Shown: positions 33,176 to 42,510 of the stretch, piece by piece
Layout: each line of letters begins with the position of its first letter
How positions within the stretch are numbered: the stretch's first letter is position 1
DNA from: Paraburkholderia guartelaensis
Lineage (GTDB): Bacteria; Pseudomonadota; Gammaproteobacteria; Burkholderiales; Burkholderiaceae
Assembly: GCF_004353905.1 (NCBI RefSeq)
Contig: NZ_SMOD01000051.1
Coordinates: 1-47,803 of the forward strand
Direction: 5' to 3'
Length of the DNA stretch: 47,803 nucleotides
Notes under the pieces: model-generated
Told to the model about the DNA's origin: nothing
What the model saw: only the letters and a program-made list of their open reading frames with translations
Database searches by the model: none
Made by a program: the position numbers and the translations under genes

Positions 33176-33643
33176 TCAGTGTTTGGCCATGGGACCCATC
33201 GCGTACATGTCAGCGACGATAAGCCATACGCCGTCAATCTTCTTCCAGACGAAGAGGCTTTTGGTCGCGAACGGCTCCTCGGCGCTGGCCTTCGGTTCCA
33301 CTTCCCACGTCACCCAAGTGAGTGCTGCGTTTTCATTGAGCTTTTCGGCCTTGAATATAGAGATTTTTGTGGACTTCGCGTCGCCCATCAACTCCTTAAC
33401 CTTTGCGACGATCGCCGTGTGGCCTAGGGCTGCGACCGGGGTATCTTGACCCGTCACGATGGCGTTGTCGCTATAGACCGCCGCAACTCCTTCGGCGTTC
33501 TGGGCTTTCCACGTCGTTTCGATCTTGTCGAGGCGAGGTCGCAACTGATCGTTGATCGTGTCAGCAAACGAGTTCGCTGCAAAGAGGGCAAGCGCACCTG
33601 CAACTGAAGCGGCTATGACACAGCGGGAGACAATATTAGGCAT
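33176..33643 (-). CDS. Exported SnoaL/DUF4440-like protein
   Basis: 155 residues from ATG 33643 (GGAACACTC upstream); the longer frame to 33739 has no ribosome binding site. A Sec signal peptide is clear: MPNIVSRCVIAASVAGALAL then FAANSFA-DT. The mature part has the NTF2-like pattern LDKIETTWKAQNAEGVAAVY, IVTGQDTPVAALGHTAIVAK, LTWVTWEV and SLFVWKKIDGVWLIVADMYA. A periplasmic location matches the exported amine oxidase and cytochrome. Its function is unknown; it could bind a substrate or product, or assist oxidation. Confidence 0.8.
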   Translation of the reverse strand: MPNIVSRCVIAASVAGALALFAANSFADTINDQLRPRLDKIETTWKAQNAEGVAAVYSDNAIVTGQDTPVAALGHTAIVAKVKELMGDAKSTKISIFKAEKLNENAALTWVTWEVEPKASAEEPFATKSLFVWKKIDGVWLIVADMYAMGPMAKH

Positions 33644-33752
33644 GAGTGTTCCAGTTGGATTGACAGCGAAGAAAAGTGATTCGCTCGCGAGATAGGTAAC
33701 GCATGGCTGCCATCCCGTCAGAAACACGGTGGTTCCCACGGGCGCCCTGCTC

Positions 33753-34148
33753 TTAGTGTAGAGACTTGAGGTAGGCGACTAGCGCCATTCGATCAGCGTC
33801 ATTTTTTATACCGCCAAACGGCATCGCTGTTCCGGGTTGAGCGACCTGCGGATTTTTCACAAAGGCGTCGAGCGCTGCGTCATCCCAGCTGGCCTTTGAG
33901 GCCCGCAGCGCCTCGCTATACTGAAAGCCGGACAATTTCCCTATCTTTCTGCCGTATACACCCGCTAGATTCGGGCCGACTATCGTTCCTTTCGACTTGT
34001 CGGTTGCATGACACATAGCGCAGGAAGAGCTGAACTGGTGTTGGCCGATAGCGATCTGTGCGTCAGCCGAAGTCGCGCCGTGAGAAATCGTCGCGCATAG
34101 TAATGCGGAGAAAGCGAAGGTCAAGCTGAAAAGGGTGGAACGCTTCAT
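33753..34148 (-). CDS. Class I c-type cytochrome, probable electron acceptor of the amine oxidase
   Basis: 131 residues. A signal peptide ending ISHG-ATS is followed by the haem site C43-x2-C46-H47 (CAMCH) and the distal methionine M109 in GTAMPFGG, the cytochrome c550-like mitochondrial type. The ATG at 34148 is two bases after the stop of the amine oxidase gene, so the two are co-translated. In nicotine-degrading Pseudomonas an adjacent cytochrome c is the real electron acceptor of the related flavoprotein NicA2; the same pairing is inferred here. Confidence 0.88.
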   Translation of the reverse strand: MKRSTLFSLTFAFSALLCATISHGATSADAQIAIGQHQFSSSCAMCHATDKSKGTIVGPNLAGVYGRKIGKLSGFQYSEALRASKASWDDAALDAFVKNPQVAQPGTAMPFGGIKNDADRMALVAYLKSLH

Positions 34149-34150
34149 GG

Positions 34151-35602
34151 CTATGCTCTCTTGCTCATGTTGTTGAAGACTTCAGTCGCGGTGCGAACAC
34201 CGCTCTCGATTGCACCGTCGATAAAGCCACGCCACAGCATCGCGCTGTCGGAACTTGCGAAGTAGATATTGCCCTCCGGCTCGCGCAGCCCCGACCAGTT
34301 TCTAGTCAGTTGACCTGGTCGGTAAAATGCCCACGTACCCTGTGAGTAAGGATCGGCAGTCCACGGATAGGAGATCACCGACACGACTTCGGCGCCGGGC
34401 AGTAACCCGCGCAATGCGGCTTCGACGCCTGCCTGGTCATTTACATCAAGCGTCCCTGCGGCATCGAAGCACACGATCAGCGTGCCATCGTCGCGCTCCT
34501 GTTCCGTGAAAGCGAGGGTGATCGGGTAGGGATGTGGCGCGGTACCCATCCAGACGCCGATCTTTTGCTTGATATGGACGTAGCACTTATTTCCTGTGCC
34601 TGTTACGCCGGCTTGCGACGCGGCTAGCTTCACTGGACCCAATCCAGGCTCGAATCTGATGTTTTTGAGCGTATTGACAGGAATGGCACAAATGACGGCA
34701 CCTGCCGTATAGGCTCCCTGATCTGCACCGACGGTCAGCTTGCCGTTGTACTGGACGACGGACTTCACGGGAGTACCGGTCTTCAGCTCAAAATCACCGT
34801 CGTTGCGGATCGCCTGGGCCAGTCCGGTCGTTCCTTCGGCAATCTTGTAATGCCCGCATCGATCGAACAGGAGTGCGACGTCGAAATCACCCCGTGCCCA
34901 CCAGTGGAGTTGTTCCACGAAAGAGCCCGTGCCAGGATCCCGGTGTACGTTGATCGTGTACTGCGGCGCAAGCAGATCGCTCAAATCACGTCGCAGATTG
35001 ATCTGTTTGAGGCGATCGTTCAGGGTGATCTGATCGTATTTCCGAACAGTATGGAAGTTAAGGAGCGGATTTGGCGCGCGAGGAAATACGGTCCTGCCCA
35101 ATTGCCCGTCTACGTCGCAGAACTTGTTCATTGCCTCAGTAAGCATTGCGAAAGCAGACTGTCCGTCTGCAGTCTTGAGGCGATCGTCGGTTCGCCACGC
35201 GAACAAATTCGGTGAGGCGCCGGGCGTTTCGGTTAATGACAAGCCGTACCGGTTGATTTCGGTCCAGACGTACGGTTGCGCCCAGTGCACCCACGTGCCG
35301 CCAAGCTCGATCTGATGATCGTGATAATGGCTCACAAATGTTCGGCCGCCGATTCGCGTGCGAGCTTCGAGAGCGAGCACTTTCATTCCGCGTTTCGCGC
35401 AGTCTCGCGCGGCGGTCAGGCCCGCAAACCCGGCGCCAATTACGATGACGTCGAACTCGGTATCACGACTTCTGGACAGCCGCGGTGCTTTACGCTCGGC
35501 TGCACCGGCAAGAACCGGAACCACCGTACTTGCAGCAATAGTTGCCCCGGTGGCCGCCAGGAATCTACGGCGGGCACGGATCATTTGACTATCTTCACTC
35601 AT
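34151..35602 (-). CDS. Tat-exported flavin-containing amine oxidase/dehydrogenase (NicA2-like)
   Basis: 483 residues, with GAGGAGGCTGTGG before ATG 35602. A twin-arginine signal RARRRFLAATGA at 9-20 and AGAAE near 32-36 show export of the folded FAD protein. The FAD-binding motif is VIGAGFAGLTAARDCAKRG (54-72) with EARTRIGGRTF at 79-89. The C-terminal flavin region is GNIYFASSDSAMLWRGFIDG followed by AIESG. It belongs to the monoamine oxidase/L-amino-acid oxidase fold, which oxidises an amine to an imine that hydrolyses to an aldehyde. It heads a four-gene operon with a cytochrome c and aldehyde dehydrogenase, so it is probably a dehydrogenase feeding the respiratory chain. The substrate is unknown; candidates are tryptamine, phenethylamine or other hydrophobic amines. 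Confidence 0.88.
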   Translation of the reverse strand: MSEDSQMIRARRRFLAATGATIAASTVVPVLAGAAERKAPRLSRSRDTEFDVIVIGAGFAGLTAARDCAKRGMKVLALEARTRIGGRTFVSHYHDHQIELGGTWVHWAQPYVWTEINRYGLSLTETPGASPNLFAWRTDDRLKTADGQSAFAMLTEAMNKFCDVDGQLGRTVFPRAPNPLLNFHTVRKYDQITLNDRLKQINLRRDLSDLLAPQYTINVHRDPGTGSFVEQLHWWARGDFDVALLFDRCGHYKIAEGTTGLAQAIRNDGDFELKTGTPVKSVVQYNGKLTVGADQGAYTAGAVICAIPVNTLKNIRFEPGLGPVKLAASQAGVTGTGNKCYVHIKQKIGVWMGTAPHPYPITLAFTEQERDDGTLIVCFDAAGTLDVNDQAGVEAALRGLLPGAEVVSVISYPWTADPYSQGTWAFYRPGQLTRNWSGLREPEGNIYFASSDSAMLWRGFIDGAIESGVRTATEVFNNMSKRA

Positions 35603-35633
35603 CCACAGCCTCCTCGCTGTATCGCGATCAACT

Positions 35634-35689
35634 AGGTCACACGACCTTGTGTTGAGCAGTTTTATAGCTCGACTTTATTCGTTGCACAA
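35634..35689 (-). promoter_or_regulatory. Promoter of the amine oxidase operon with palindromic operator
   Basis: On the minus strand a TTGTGC -35 (35689-35684) and TATAAA -10 (35666-35661) are 17 bases apart. The 14-bp element AGGTCGTGTGACCT (35647-35634) follows, starting 14 bases after the -10. Bound repressor here would block initiation. The same element occurs at 35840 and 43558. Confidence 0.65.
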
Positions 35690-35831
35690 GACCAGGCTGA
35701 GCGATTGCGGGTGGCCATAGCGAGGTCTGCCAGTCTGAAATCACGCTGATAAGCGCTCCTGGCTTGAGTTACGTGGTCTTGCATCGCAGAGGGCAAGTTC
35801 AAGATAAGTATTTGTCCTGGTTTATGAGCAA

Positions 35832-35858
35832 TTGACGTAAGGTCATCTGACCTATAGT
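35832..35858 (+). promoter_or_regulatory. Promoter of the DUF1329-DUF1302-RND operon with perfect palindromic operator
   Basis: TTGACG (35832-35837) and TATAGT (35853-35858) form a -35/-10 pair with a short 15-base spacer. The palindrome AGGTCATCTGACCT (35840-35853) fills the spacer. Placement of a perfect 6-2-6 palindrome between -35 and -10 is a standard TetR-type repressor layout. The gene start is 120 bases downstream. Confidence 0.65.
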
Positions 35859-35977
35859 CTCGCTGCTGAATCGTTCGCCATGTCCGAGGGCCGGCCCCTC
35901 CAGGCTTCTGCAGGATCCGGGGCTATCTGACGGAAGCTCCTACAGAGGAGTCTGCATTTTTTTGTTAGGAAATCGAA

Positions 35978-37321
35978 ATGAATCGACCGTGCAAAAGTTT
36001 TCGTTCTTTCGTCACCAGCGCTGTAGTCCTCTTCGCTGCATCGGTATCGATGACCGCATGGGCTCAATCGTCTGGTGATGGTGCCAAGGTCCCGACCTAT
36101 TCTGGAACCCAAGCGCCATTGCCTGGATGGTCGTACGGCAATTTTCGCGGCGACTACTGGAAGCACAAGGGTGAAAAGCCGCTCTTTTCGATCGACGCGA
36201 GCAACGTCGACAAGTACGCGGACAACCTCACGCCCGGTCAGGTCGCGCTCATCAAACAGAAGAAGGGCTACCGCATGGACGTGTACCCGTCGCACCGCGA
36301 ATGCGGCGCGCCGGCTTTCGTGCAGGCCAACGCGGCGCTCAACGCGACCCAGGCGAAGCTGGACTCCACGGGCGAGTCGTTGCAGAGCGCAAGCCTTCCC
36401 GGCATGCCGTTCCCGGTGCCGAAAACCGGCGCCGAGGCGATGTGGGACCACCTTGCGCGCTATCGCGGCATTGGCGCGGAATGGCAGAAGTCTGTGACGG
36501 CGGCGTCACCTCGTCCGGGCAGCACGGACTGGATCAAGGCCGAATCAAAGGAGACACTTTTCTTCCCGTGGGGCAAGAAGGGGACGACGACGCCACAGCA
36601 GGCCGGCATGCTCTACGCAATCTACTTTGCGTATGAAACGCCTGCCGCTCTTGCGGGTCAGGGCCTCGTGCAGCGCGACTACTTCGACAAGACGAGCGAC
36701 ACGTACTACTACTTCACGGGCCAGCGCCGCGTGCGCCGCATGCCGTCCTATTCGTATGACGCACCGCAGATCGGTTTCGAGAACCAGTATCTGGTCGACG
36801 AGCCGTGGCTCTTCAACGGTCAGCTCGACCGCTTCAACTGGAAGCTCGTCGGCAAGAAGGAAATCTACATTCCGTACAACGACTTCGGGATGTTCAACTT
36901 CAAGGCGAAGTTCGACGACGTCTTCAAGCCGGATGGTGTGAGCCCCGACGCACGCCGATACGAGCTGCACCGCGTGTACGTGGTCGAGGCGACCCTGAAG
37001 TCGGGCGTGCGCCACGTGGCTTCGAAGAAGGTCTTCTACATCGACGAGGACAGCGGCCTTGCGGTGGCGGGCGAAGACTACGATAACCAGGGCAAGCTCT
37101 GGAAGGTCAAGGAAGCGTATCCGATTCCGGTGTACGAACTGCAGGGCGCCTGTGATGTCGAGCCGTTCGTCCAGTACGACCTAAGCAACGGCCGCTACGT
37201 GACCGACCAGTCGACCATCGGCACGGACACCGACATCCGCTGGTACGAGGATTCGAACGACGCGCGCTTCAAGGACGACTACTACTCGGCCGAGAACCTG
37301 CGCGCAGTGAGCGAGCGATAA
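35978..37321 (+). CDS. DUF1329 protein, exported partner of an outer-membrane/RND transport system
   Basis: 447 residues with AGGAAATCGAA before the ATG. A signal peptide of about 29 residues ends SMTAWA-QS. Family landmarks include MDVYPSHRECGAPAFV, FDAPQIGFENQYLVDE-type text (YSYDAPQIGFENQYLVDEPW), WKLVGKKEIYIPYNDFGMFN and YVVEATLKSGVRHVASKKVF. DUF1329 proteins have an outer-membrane lipoprotein-sorting-like fold and nearly always occur with DUF1302, an MMPL-type exporter and a YCF48-like protein in degraders of hydrophobic compounds. Molecular function is unproven. The first 50 or so codons have lower-GC codon use than the rest, which suggests a recombination joint near 36130-36190. Confidence 0.85.
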   Translation: MNRPCKSFRSFVTSAVVLFAASVSMTAWAQSSGDGAKVPTYSGTQAPLPGWSYGNFRGDYWKHKGEKPLFSIDASNVDKYADNLTPGQVALIKQKKGYRMDVYPSHRECGAPAFVQANAALNATQAKLDSTGESLQSASLPGMPFPVPKTGAEAMWDHLARYRGIGAEWQKSVTAASPRPGSTDWIKAESKETLFFPWGKKGTTTPQQAGMLYAIYFAYETPAALAGQGLVQRDYFDKTSDTYYYFTGQRRVRRMPSYSYDAPQIGFENQYLVDEPWLFNGQLDRFNWKLVGKKEIYIPYNDFGMFNFKAKFDDVFKPDGVSPDARRYELHRVYVVEATLKSGVRHVASKKVFYIDEDSGLAVAGEDYDNQGKLWKVKEAYPIPVYELQGACDVEPFVQYDLSNGRYVTDQSTIGTDTDIRWYEDSNDARFKDDYYSAENLRAVSER

Positions 37322-37408
37322 CGTAGCGACCACGCGTGGCGGCGCGCACGCACCAGCGCGTTGCCACGATTCATATTCGACCTGGACGCAATCAGGCAGG
37401 GGAAGAGC

Positions 37409-39232
37409 GTGATATCGAAGACAAAAATCAGCGCGGCAATTTCATTAGTCATGCTAATGGTCGCACAGGGGGCATCGGCATACGAGTTCACGCTCGACGA
37501 CGGCGCCGTGAACGGTTCGTGGGTCACGAACCTGACCGCGGGCGGCGGCATCCGGGTCAAGAACCCGAGCTGCTCGCTCACGGGCGACCCGAACGCCAAC
37601 GGCTGCGGTGCGGGCGCGAACACCGCGCAGTGGTCCAACGGAGACGATGGCAACCTCAACTATCGCAAGGGGCAGCCGTTCAGCACGTACATCAGTGCGA
37701 CGAGCGAACTGCTGCTCACGATGCCGAGTCAGGGCGTGAAGTTCATGGTACGTGGCACGGCCATGTACGACTTCCTGGCGAAGGACACCAACCGTACGGA
37801 GCTGTCGAGCACCGCGGCCGCGCAGATTGTCTATCCGGTCGACCTTCTCGACCTATGGGTCCAGAAGGACTTCACGATCAACGACAGGACCGCGCACGTA
37901 CGGCTGGGCAATCAGGTCATCAACTGGGGCGAGAGCTACTTCGCGACCAACGGCATCAACGCAACCAATGCGGTCGACATCCAGAAGCTGCTAATTCCAG
38001 GCACGCAGTTGAAACAGGCGCTGCTGCCTGAGCCAATGATCAGCTTCGCGAGCGGCATCACATCCGGTCTCAGCACCGAGGCCTACTACCAGTTCAGCTG
38101 GGAGAGCAACCGCTATCCGCCGGTCGGTTCATACTGGTCAGTGGGCGACATCTTTGGACGTGGTGCCGGTCCGCTGAGTATCAGCACGGTCAATGGCAAT
38201 GTGGGCGGCGTCGACGCGGGGACGATCGCGGGCGCTGGCGCGGGCAACTCGCAGACGGTTGCGGGCATCAACTCGGGTCTCGTCAATGGCGTGTATGCGG
38301 GCTCTCCGTATAACTCGATCGGCATTCCGACTTCGACGCAGCTGCCGAACAAATACCGCCCGCAGTTCGGCATCAAGTTCAGCTACAAGCCGAAGGACGT
38401 CGACGTCAACTTCGGCTTCTACTACGAGAACTATACCGACAAGTCGCCGGTTGCCGCGTCGCTGCCGAACGGCACGATGCAGTTCCAGTACCTCAACAAC
38501 CGGCAGCTGTTCGGCGCGAGCGCGAACTTCGCCATCGGCGACTGGGCAATCGGTACCGAGCTTTCGTATCGCCCGCACGACGCGGTTGCTCTGTCCAGCT
38601 GTTTCGGCGCAGGTGGCCCGCTAGACATCAACACGAACAGTGTTTCGGGCATCACCTGCCAGCAATGGGAAGACCGCAAGAAGCTCCAGTACCTGATCAA
38701 CGGTCAGCTCAATCTCACGCAAAGCGAATATCCATTCCTGAAGCTGCTGCATGCCGACATGGCGGTGCTCACGATGGAACTTGCGTGGATCTACTATCCC
38801 GGCCTCAATTCGAACGGCGTCACACGCACGGTGGACGGCCAGCAGGTGACGCAGGCGCCCGCGGCAGGGTACTTCACGTGGCTGAACAACGACTCGGGCC
38901 TGGGCTATCCGATTACGGCAGCGAAGGGCACGGCGAGCTCGGTCGGCGCGACGGTCGACTTCAACTGGACCTACGACGGCACGATCATTCCGGGCTGGCA
39001 GGTTACGCCTGGCGTGACGTTTACCGATGCGCTGTATGGCTACACGCCAACGTTTACAGCGAACTACATGCAGGGTGCGAAGTCGGTCAACGTCTATCTG
39101 CTGTTCAACCAGAACCCGACGGTTTGGCAGGCCGGCATCAACTTCACGGCTTTCTTCGGTGGTCACAACACCGTTGGGCAGCCGTACGCCGACCGCAATT
39201 TTGTCGGCCTGTTCGCCACACGCAATTTTTAA
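37409..39232 (+). CDS. DUF1302 outer-membrane beta-barrel protein
   Basis: 607 residues from GTG 37409, preceded by AGGGGAAGAGC; the frame upstream to 37361 would place the leader internally. The signal peptide VISKTKISAAISLVMLMVAQ ends GASA-YEF. The mature protein is rich in alternating aromatic strands: VWVQKDF-like DLWVQKDFTINDRTAHVRLG then NQVINWGESYFATNG, FGIKFSYKPKDVDVNFGFYY, and FAIGDWAIGTELSYRPHDAV. It ends in FATRNF with a C-terminal Phe, as outer-membrane barrels do. A channel or receptor role for a hydrophobic substrate is inferred from the family. It lies 87 bases after DUF1329 and 66 before the RND gene. Confidence 0.87.
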   Translation: MISKTKISAAISLVMLMVAQGASAYEFTLDDGAVNGSWVTNLTAGGGIRVKNPSCSLTGDPNANGCGAGANTAQWSNGDDGNLNYRKGQPFSTYISATSELLLTMPSQGVKFMVRGTAMYDFLAKDTNRTELSSTAAAQIVYPVDLLDLWVQKDFTINDRTAHVRLGNQVINWGESYFATNGINATNAVDIQKLLIPGTQLKQALLPEPMISFASGITSGLSTEAYYQFSWESNRYPPVGSYWSVGDIFGRGAGPLSISTVNGNVGGVDAGTIAGAGAGNSQTVAGINSGLVNGVYAGSPYNSIGIPTSTQLPNKYRPQFGIKFSYKPKDVDVNFGFYYENYTDKSPVAASLPNGTMQFQYLNNRQLFGASANFAIGDWAIGTELSYRPHDAVALSSCFGAGGPLDINTNSVSGITCQQWEDRKKLQYLINGQLNLTQSEYPFLKLLHADMAVLTMELAWIYYPGLNSNGVTRTVDGQQVTQAPAAGYFTWLNNDSGLGYPITAAKGTASSVGATVDFNWTYDGTIIPGWQVTPGVTFTDALYGYTPTFTANYMQGAKSVNVYLLFNQNPTVWQAGINFTAFFGGHNTVGQPYADRNFVGLFATRNF

Positions 39233-39298
39233 GCTGGCAGGCGCGTGCGTCTTGCAAGCGCACGCCCGAAATCGGACGCAGTCTTTGAGGGGCTCAAT

Positions 39299-41662
39299 GT
39301 GTTGAATCGACTGGTGGGCAAGCTCGAGAGGTTCCTGTTCGGGCATCGCGCGATCACGCTGGGCGTGATTGCGGTATTTACGGTCGTGATGGCCGTGTTC
39401 GCGTTGCAGTTGCGTATGGACGCGGGGTTCGAAAAGCAGATCCCGACCGGACACGAATACGTCAAGACCTTCCAACAGTACCGGAACGACCTGCTGGGCG
39501 CGAACCGCATCACGGTCGTACTCAAGGCGCGCAACGGCACGATCTGGACGCGCGAAGGCCTCACCCGGCTCTACGAGATCACGGAGGCTGTGGGCTATCT
39601 GCCGAACGTCGATCGTGGTGGTGTGCAATCGCTGTGGACGCCGAACTCATTCGTCAACGAGATCACCGAGGACGGCTTTCGCGCCGACCCGCTGATCGAC
39701 GGCACGATCACACCGGAAAGCCTCACGCCGGAAAAGATTTCCGCGATTCGCCAGTCGACCTCGGCCGGCGGTTATGCGGGCGTGCTCGTCTCGCGGGACC
39801 AGACGAGCGCGATGGTGACGGCGGAGCTGAACGAGCGCGACGCGAACGGCCGGGCGCTCGACTACGTGGCCTTCAACCACATCCTCGAAGAGAAGCTGCG
39901 CAAGCCCTATGAAAGCGGCGCCTACCAGGTGCAGATCATCGGCTTCGCGAAGCAGATCGGCGATATTGCCGACGGCGCCTCCGGCGTGCTGGTCTTCTGT
40001 GCACTGGCGCTGGTGCTGACGGCGGCCGCCGTATACTGGTACAGCCGCTCGCTGCGCTTCACGATCCTGCCGATCGCATGCTCGCTCACCTCGCTCGTGT
40101 GGCAGTTCGGCACGCTGCGCATCCTCGGCTTCGGTCTCGACCCGCTCGCGGTGCTGGTGCCGTTTCTCGTTTTCGCGATCGGTGTTTCGCACGGTATCCA
40201 GCAGATCAACTTCATCGTACGCGAGCTTTCGCATGGACGCACACCGATGGAAGCCGCGCGCGACAGCTTCAGCGGACTGCTGATTCCTGGCACGCTTGCG
40301 CTCGTCACTGCGTTCGTGTCGTTCATCACGCTCCTGCTGATCCCGATTCCGATGGTGCGGGAGCTGGCGATCACCGCGTCGCTCGGCGTGGGCTACAAGA
40401 TCGTGACGAACCTCGTGATGTTGCCAGTCGTTGCCTCGTGCCTGCATTTCACGAAGGAATACGCGGATCGCGCATTGGCTGCGCGCGAGCGCCGTGCGCA
40501 CTGGCTCAGGATTTTGGCCCGCGTGGCAGAGCCGCGCAACGCGGCGATCACGCTCGCAGTGACCGCGCTGATCTTTGGTGTGGCGGTGTGGCAAAGCCGC
40601 GATCGGGTGGTGGGCACGCTGCAGCCGGGCGCGCCTGAACTGCGCGCCGACTCGCGCTTCAACACGGATGCCGTTGCGATCGCAACGAGCTACGACGTGG
40701 GCCTCGACTGGCTCACGGTGGTGTTCGAGACGCCTCGCTCGACCGACTGCACCGACCCGCGACTGGGCCTATTCGAAGATGATTTCGTGGCCTCGATGAA
40801 TCGCGTGCCTGGCGTCGTGTCGGTGAGCTCGTATCCGCAGATGCTGCGCACTTACAACGAGGGCTATAACGAAGGCAATCCGAAGATGTTCGTGGTGCCG
40901 ATCGATCCGACCAACTACGCCGCACTGAGTGCCGAAATCAACCGCGTGCGCGGCTACATGACGAAGGACTGCAAGATGACCGCGGTGCATCTGTTCCTCG
41001 CGGATCACAAGGCGTCGACGATCAATCGTGTGATCGACGCGGTGAAGGAGTATCGCGCCGAAAGCCATCTGGAAGGCGTGGCGATCCGCCTGGCCGCCGG
41101 TAACGCGGGGGTGCTTGCCGCCACCAACGACGAAGTGGCGCGCAGCGAACTGCCGATGATGCTCTACGTCTACGCGGCCATCGTCGTGCTCGTGCTGCTG
41201 GCGTATCGCGACCTGCGCGCGGTGATCGCGTGTTGTCTGCCGCTCACGGTGGCGACCTTTATCGGTTACTGGTTCATGAAAGAACTGCAGATCGGGCTCA
41301 CGGTCGCGACCCTGCCGGTGATGGTGCTTGCGGTGGGCATCGGCGTTGACTATGCGTTCTACATCTACAACCGGTTGCAACTGCATCTCTCGAATGGCGT
41401 GCCCGTGGTGAAGGCGGTGGAACAGTCGATTCTCGAAGTTGGCGTGGCGACGATCTTCACGGCCATTACGCTGGCCGTTGGCGTGGCGACTTGGAGTTTT
41501 TCGGCCCTGAAGTTCCAGGCGGACATGGGCAAGCTGCTCGCGTTCATGTTCATCGTGAACCTAGTGATGGCGATGACGGCGCTGCCGGCGCTCGCCGTCT
41601 GGCTCACACGGCTCTTTCCGCGCCGCTCGGCGGTTAAAAGCTCGAGCTTCTTCACTCACTAG
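39299..41662 (+). CDS. MMPL-type RND transporter
   Basis: 787 residues from GTG 39299, with GAGGGG nine bases upstream; an upstream GTG at 39245 has no such site. Two similar halves each have one N-terminal membrane helix, a large periplasmic loop and five more helices. Markers are FGHRAITLGVIAVFTVVMAV, the first sterol-sensing-like cluster VLVPFLVFAIGVSHGIQQIN, and the second half VMVLAVGIGVDYAFYIYNRL with the proton-relay region. This type exports or moves lipid-like and hydrophobic molecules between inner membrane and periplasm. The stop codon TAG at 41660-41662 is completed by the first base of the IS element that follows. Confidence 0.88.
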   Translation: MLNRLVGKLERFLFGHRAITLGVIAVFTVVMAVFALQLRMDAGFEKQIPTGHEYVKTFQQYRNDLLGANRITVVLKARNGTIWTREGLTRLYEITEAVGYLPNVDRGGVQSLWTPNSFVNEITEDGFRADPLIDGTITPESLTPEKISAIRQSTSAGGYAGVLVSRDQTSAMVTAELNERDANGRALDYVAFNHILEEKLRKPYESGAYQVQIIGFAKQIGDIADGASGVLVFCALALVLTAAAVYWYSRSLRFTILPIACSLTSLVWQFGTLRILGFGLDPLAVLVPFLVFAIGVSHGIQQINFIVRELSHGRTPMEAARDSFSGLLIPGTLALVTAFVSFITLLLIPIPMVRELAITASLGVGYKIVTNLVMLPVVASCLHFTKEYADRALAARERRAHWLRILARVAEPRNAAITLAVTALIFGVAVWQSRDRVVGTLQPGAPELRADSRFNTDAVAIATSYDVGLDWLTVVFETPRSTDCTDPRLGLFEDDFVASMNRVPGVVSVSSYPQMLRTYNEGYNEGNPKMFVVPIDPTNYAALSAEINRVRGYMTKDCKMTAVHLFLADHKASTINRVIDAVKEYRAESHLEGVAIRLAAGNAGVLAATNDEVARSELPMMLYVYAAIVVLVLLAYRDLRAVIACCLPLTVATFIGYWFMKELQIGLTVATLPVMVLAVGIGVDYAFYIYNRLQLHLSNGVPVVKAVEQSILEVGVATIFTAITLAVGVATWSFSALKFQADMGKLLAFMFIVNLVMAMTALPALAVWLTRLFPRRSAVKSSSFFTH

Positions 41663-42487
41663 GTTCTGTTCACATTCTCATCAGCGGTCCAAAGGCACAG
41701 GCAAGCGAAGCGAAGGCGAGATAGTTCCCTGCGAGTTTGTCGTAGCGAGTGGCGACACGACGAAAATGTTTGATACGACTGAAAAAGCGTTCGACGATGT
41801 TCCGGGTCCGATACAGCACACGGCTATAGCGACGCTTGGTCTTGCGGTTCGAACGCGGCGGGATTACGGCCTTCGCACGCGTAGTGCGGATACTCTCCAC
41901 AAAGGCGTTCGAGTCGTAGCCCTTGTCAGCGATGACCGCACCGGTGCGCAAATGCTCAACCAGTTCATTCGCGCACGAAATATCGGAAACTTGTCCCTCG
42001 GTGGCAATCAACCGCAGGGGGCGTCCGGCGTCATCGACGGCCAGGTGCAACTTGGTGGTCAGTCCACCTCGCGAGCGACCGAGCGCTTGCGGACCGTTTT
42101 TTTTTGAGCTCCGGACGAATGCTGGTGTGCGCGCACGATGGTCGAATCGATCAACACATGCTTGATCTCGGTTTCGTCGGCCACGGCGAGGATCACGCGT
42201 TCCCACACACCCTTGCGACGCCACCTGGAGAAACGCATGTACACCGTATGCCATCGGCCGAACGCCTTCGGCAAATCGCGCCACGGGCAGCCGGTCCGGC
42301 CGATCCAGAGGACAGCTTCGACAAACCAACGATTGTCGGTCGCCGTTCGCCCTGGATCGCCTTCTTTGCCTGGCAAGACGGATTCGATTCGTGCCCATAC
42401 TTCATCGCTCAACAACGTTCGAATCATCTTGGCCTGCTCGCGCAAAAGACAAGATGTAAACACATTTCATCGAATGTAAACAGACCC
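41662..42487 (-). mobile_element. IS427-group (IS5 family) element inserted at the RND stop codon
   Basis: 826 bp. Ends are GGTTCTGTTCACATTC (41662-41677) and the inverted GGGTCTGTTTACATTC (42487-42472), differing at two positions. TA is duplicated (41660-41661 and 42488-42489). Before insertion the target read CAC-TAG-TCC, so the element entered within the RND stop codon and restored it with its own first G. It separates the RND gene from the YCF48-like gene, formerly 24 bases or so apart. Confidence 0.85.
41670..42427 (-). CDS. IS427-group transposase made by -1 frameshifting (OrfA-OrfB)
   Basis: OrfA runs from ATG 42427 to a stop at 42059 (MIRTLLSDEVWARIESVLPG, then WRDLPKAFGRWHTVYMRFSR and IDSTIVRAHQHSSGAQKK). 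The rest continues in the -1 frame from the run of nine A (42105-42097): NGPQALGRSRGGLTTKLHLA, VIADKGYDSNAFVESI and NIVERFFSRIKHFRRVATRY, to a stop at 41670. DDE residues fall in the IDST, DKGYD and ERFFSR segments. The A9 slippery run is the normal programmed frameshift of this group, so the gene is regarded as functional, not broken. Confidence 0.88.
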
Positions 42488-42510
42488 TAGTCCGCCACGA
42501 GGACTCCATC

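Larger units (their letters stand above)
35603..35977. other. 375-base divergent control region of the amine oxidase and DUF1329 operons
   Basis: It contains two outward promoters, each with a copy of the AGGTCR-N2-TGACCT palindrome, and about 150 bases between them with no gene. Base composition is nearer 50 percent GC than in the coding regions of the iac cluster. Confidence 0.6.

Noticed and set aside
42097..42105. Frameshift at the A9 run in the IS427-group transposase as a gene-breaking mutation
   Set aside because: A slippery A-run between OrfA and OrfB is the normal programmed frameshift in this group.
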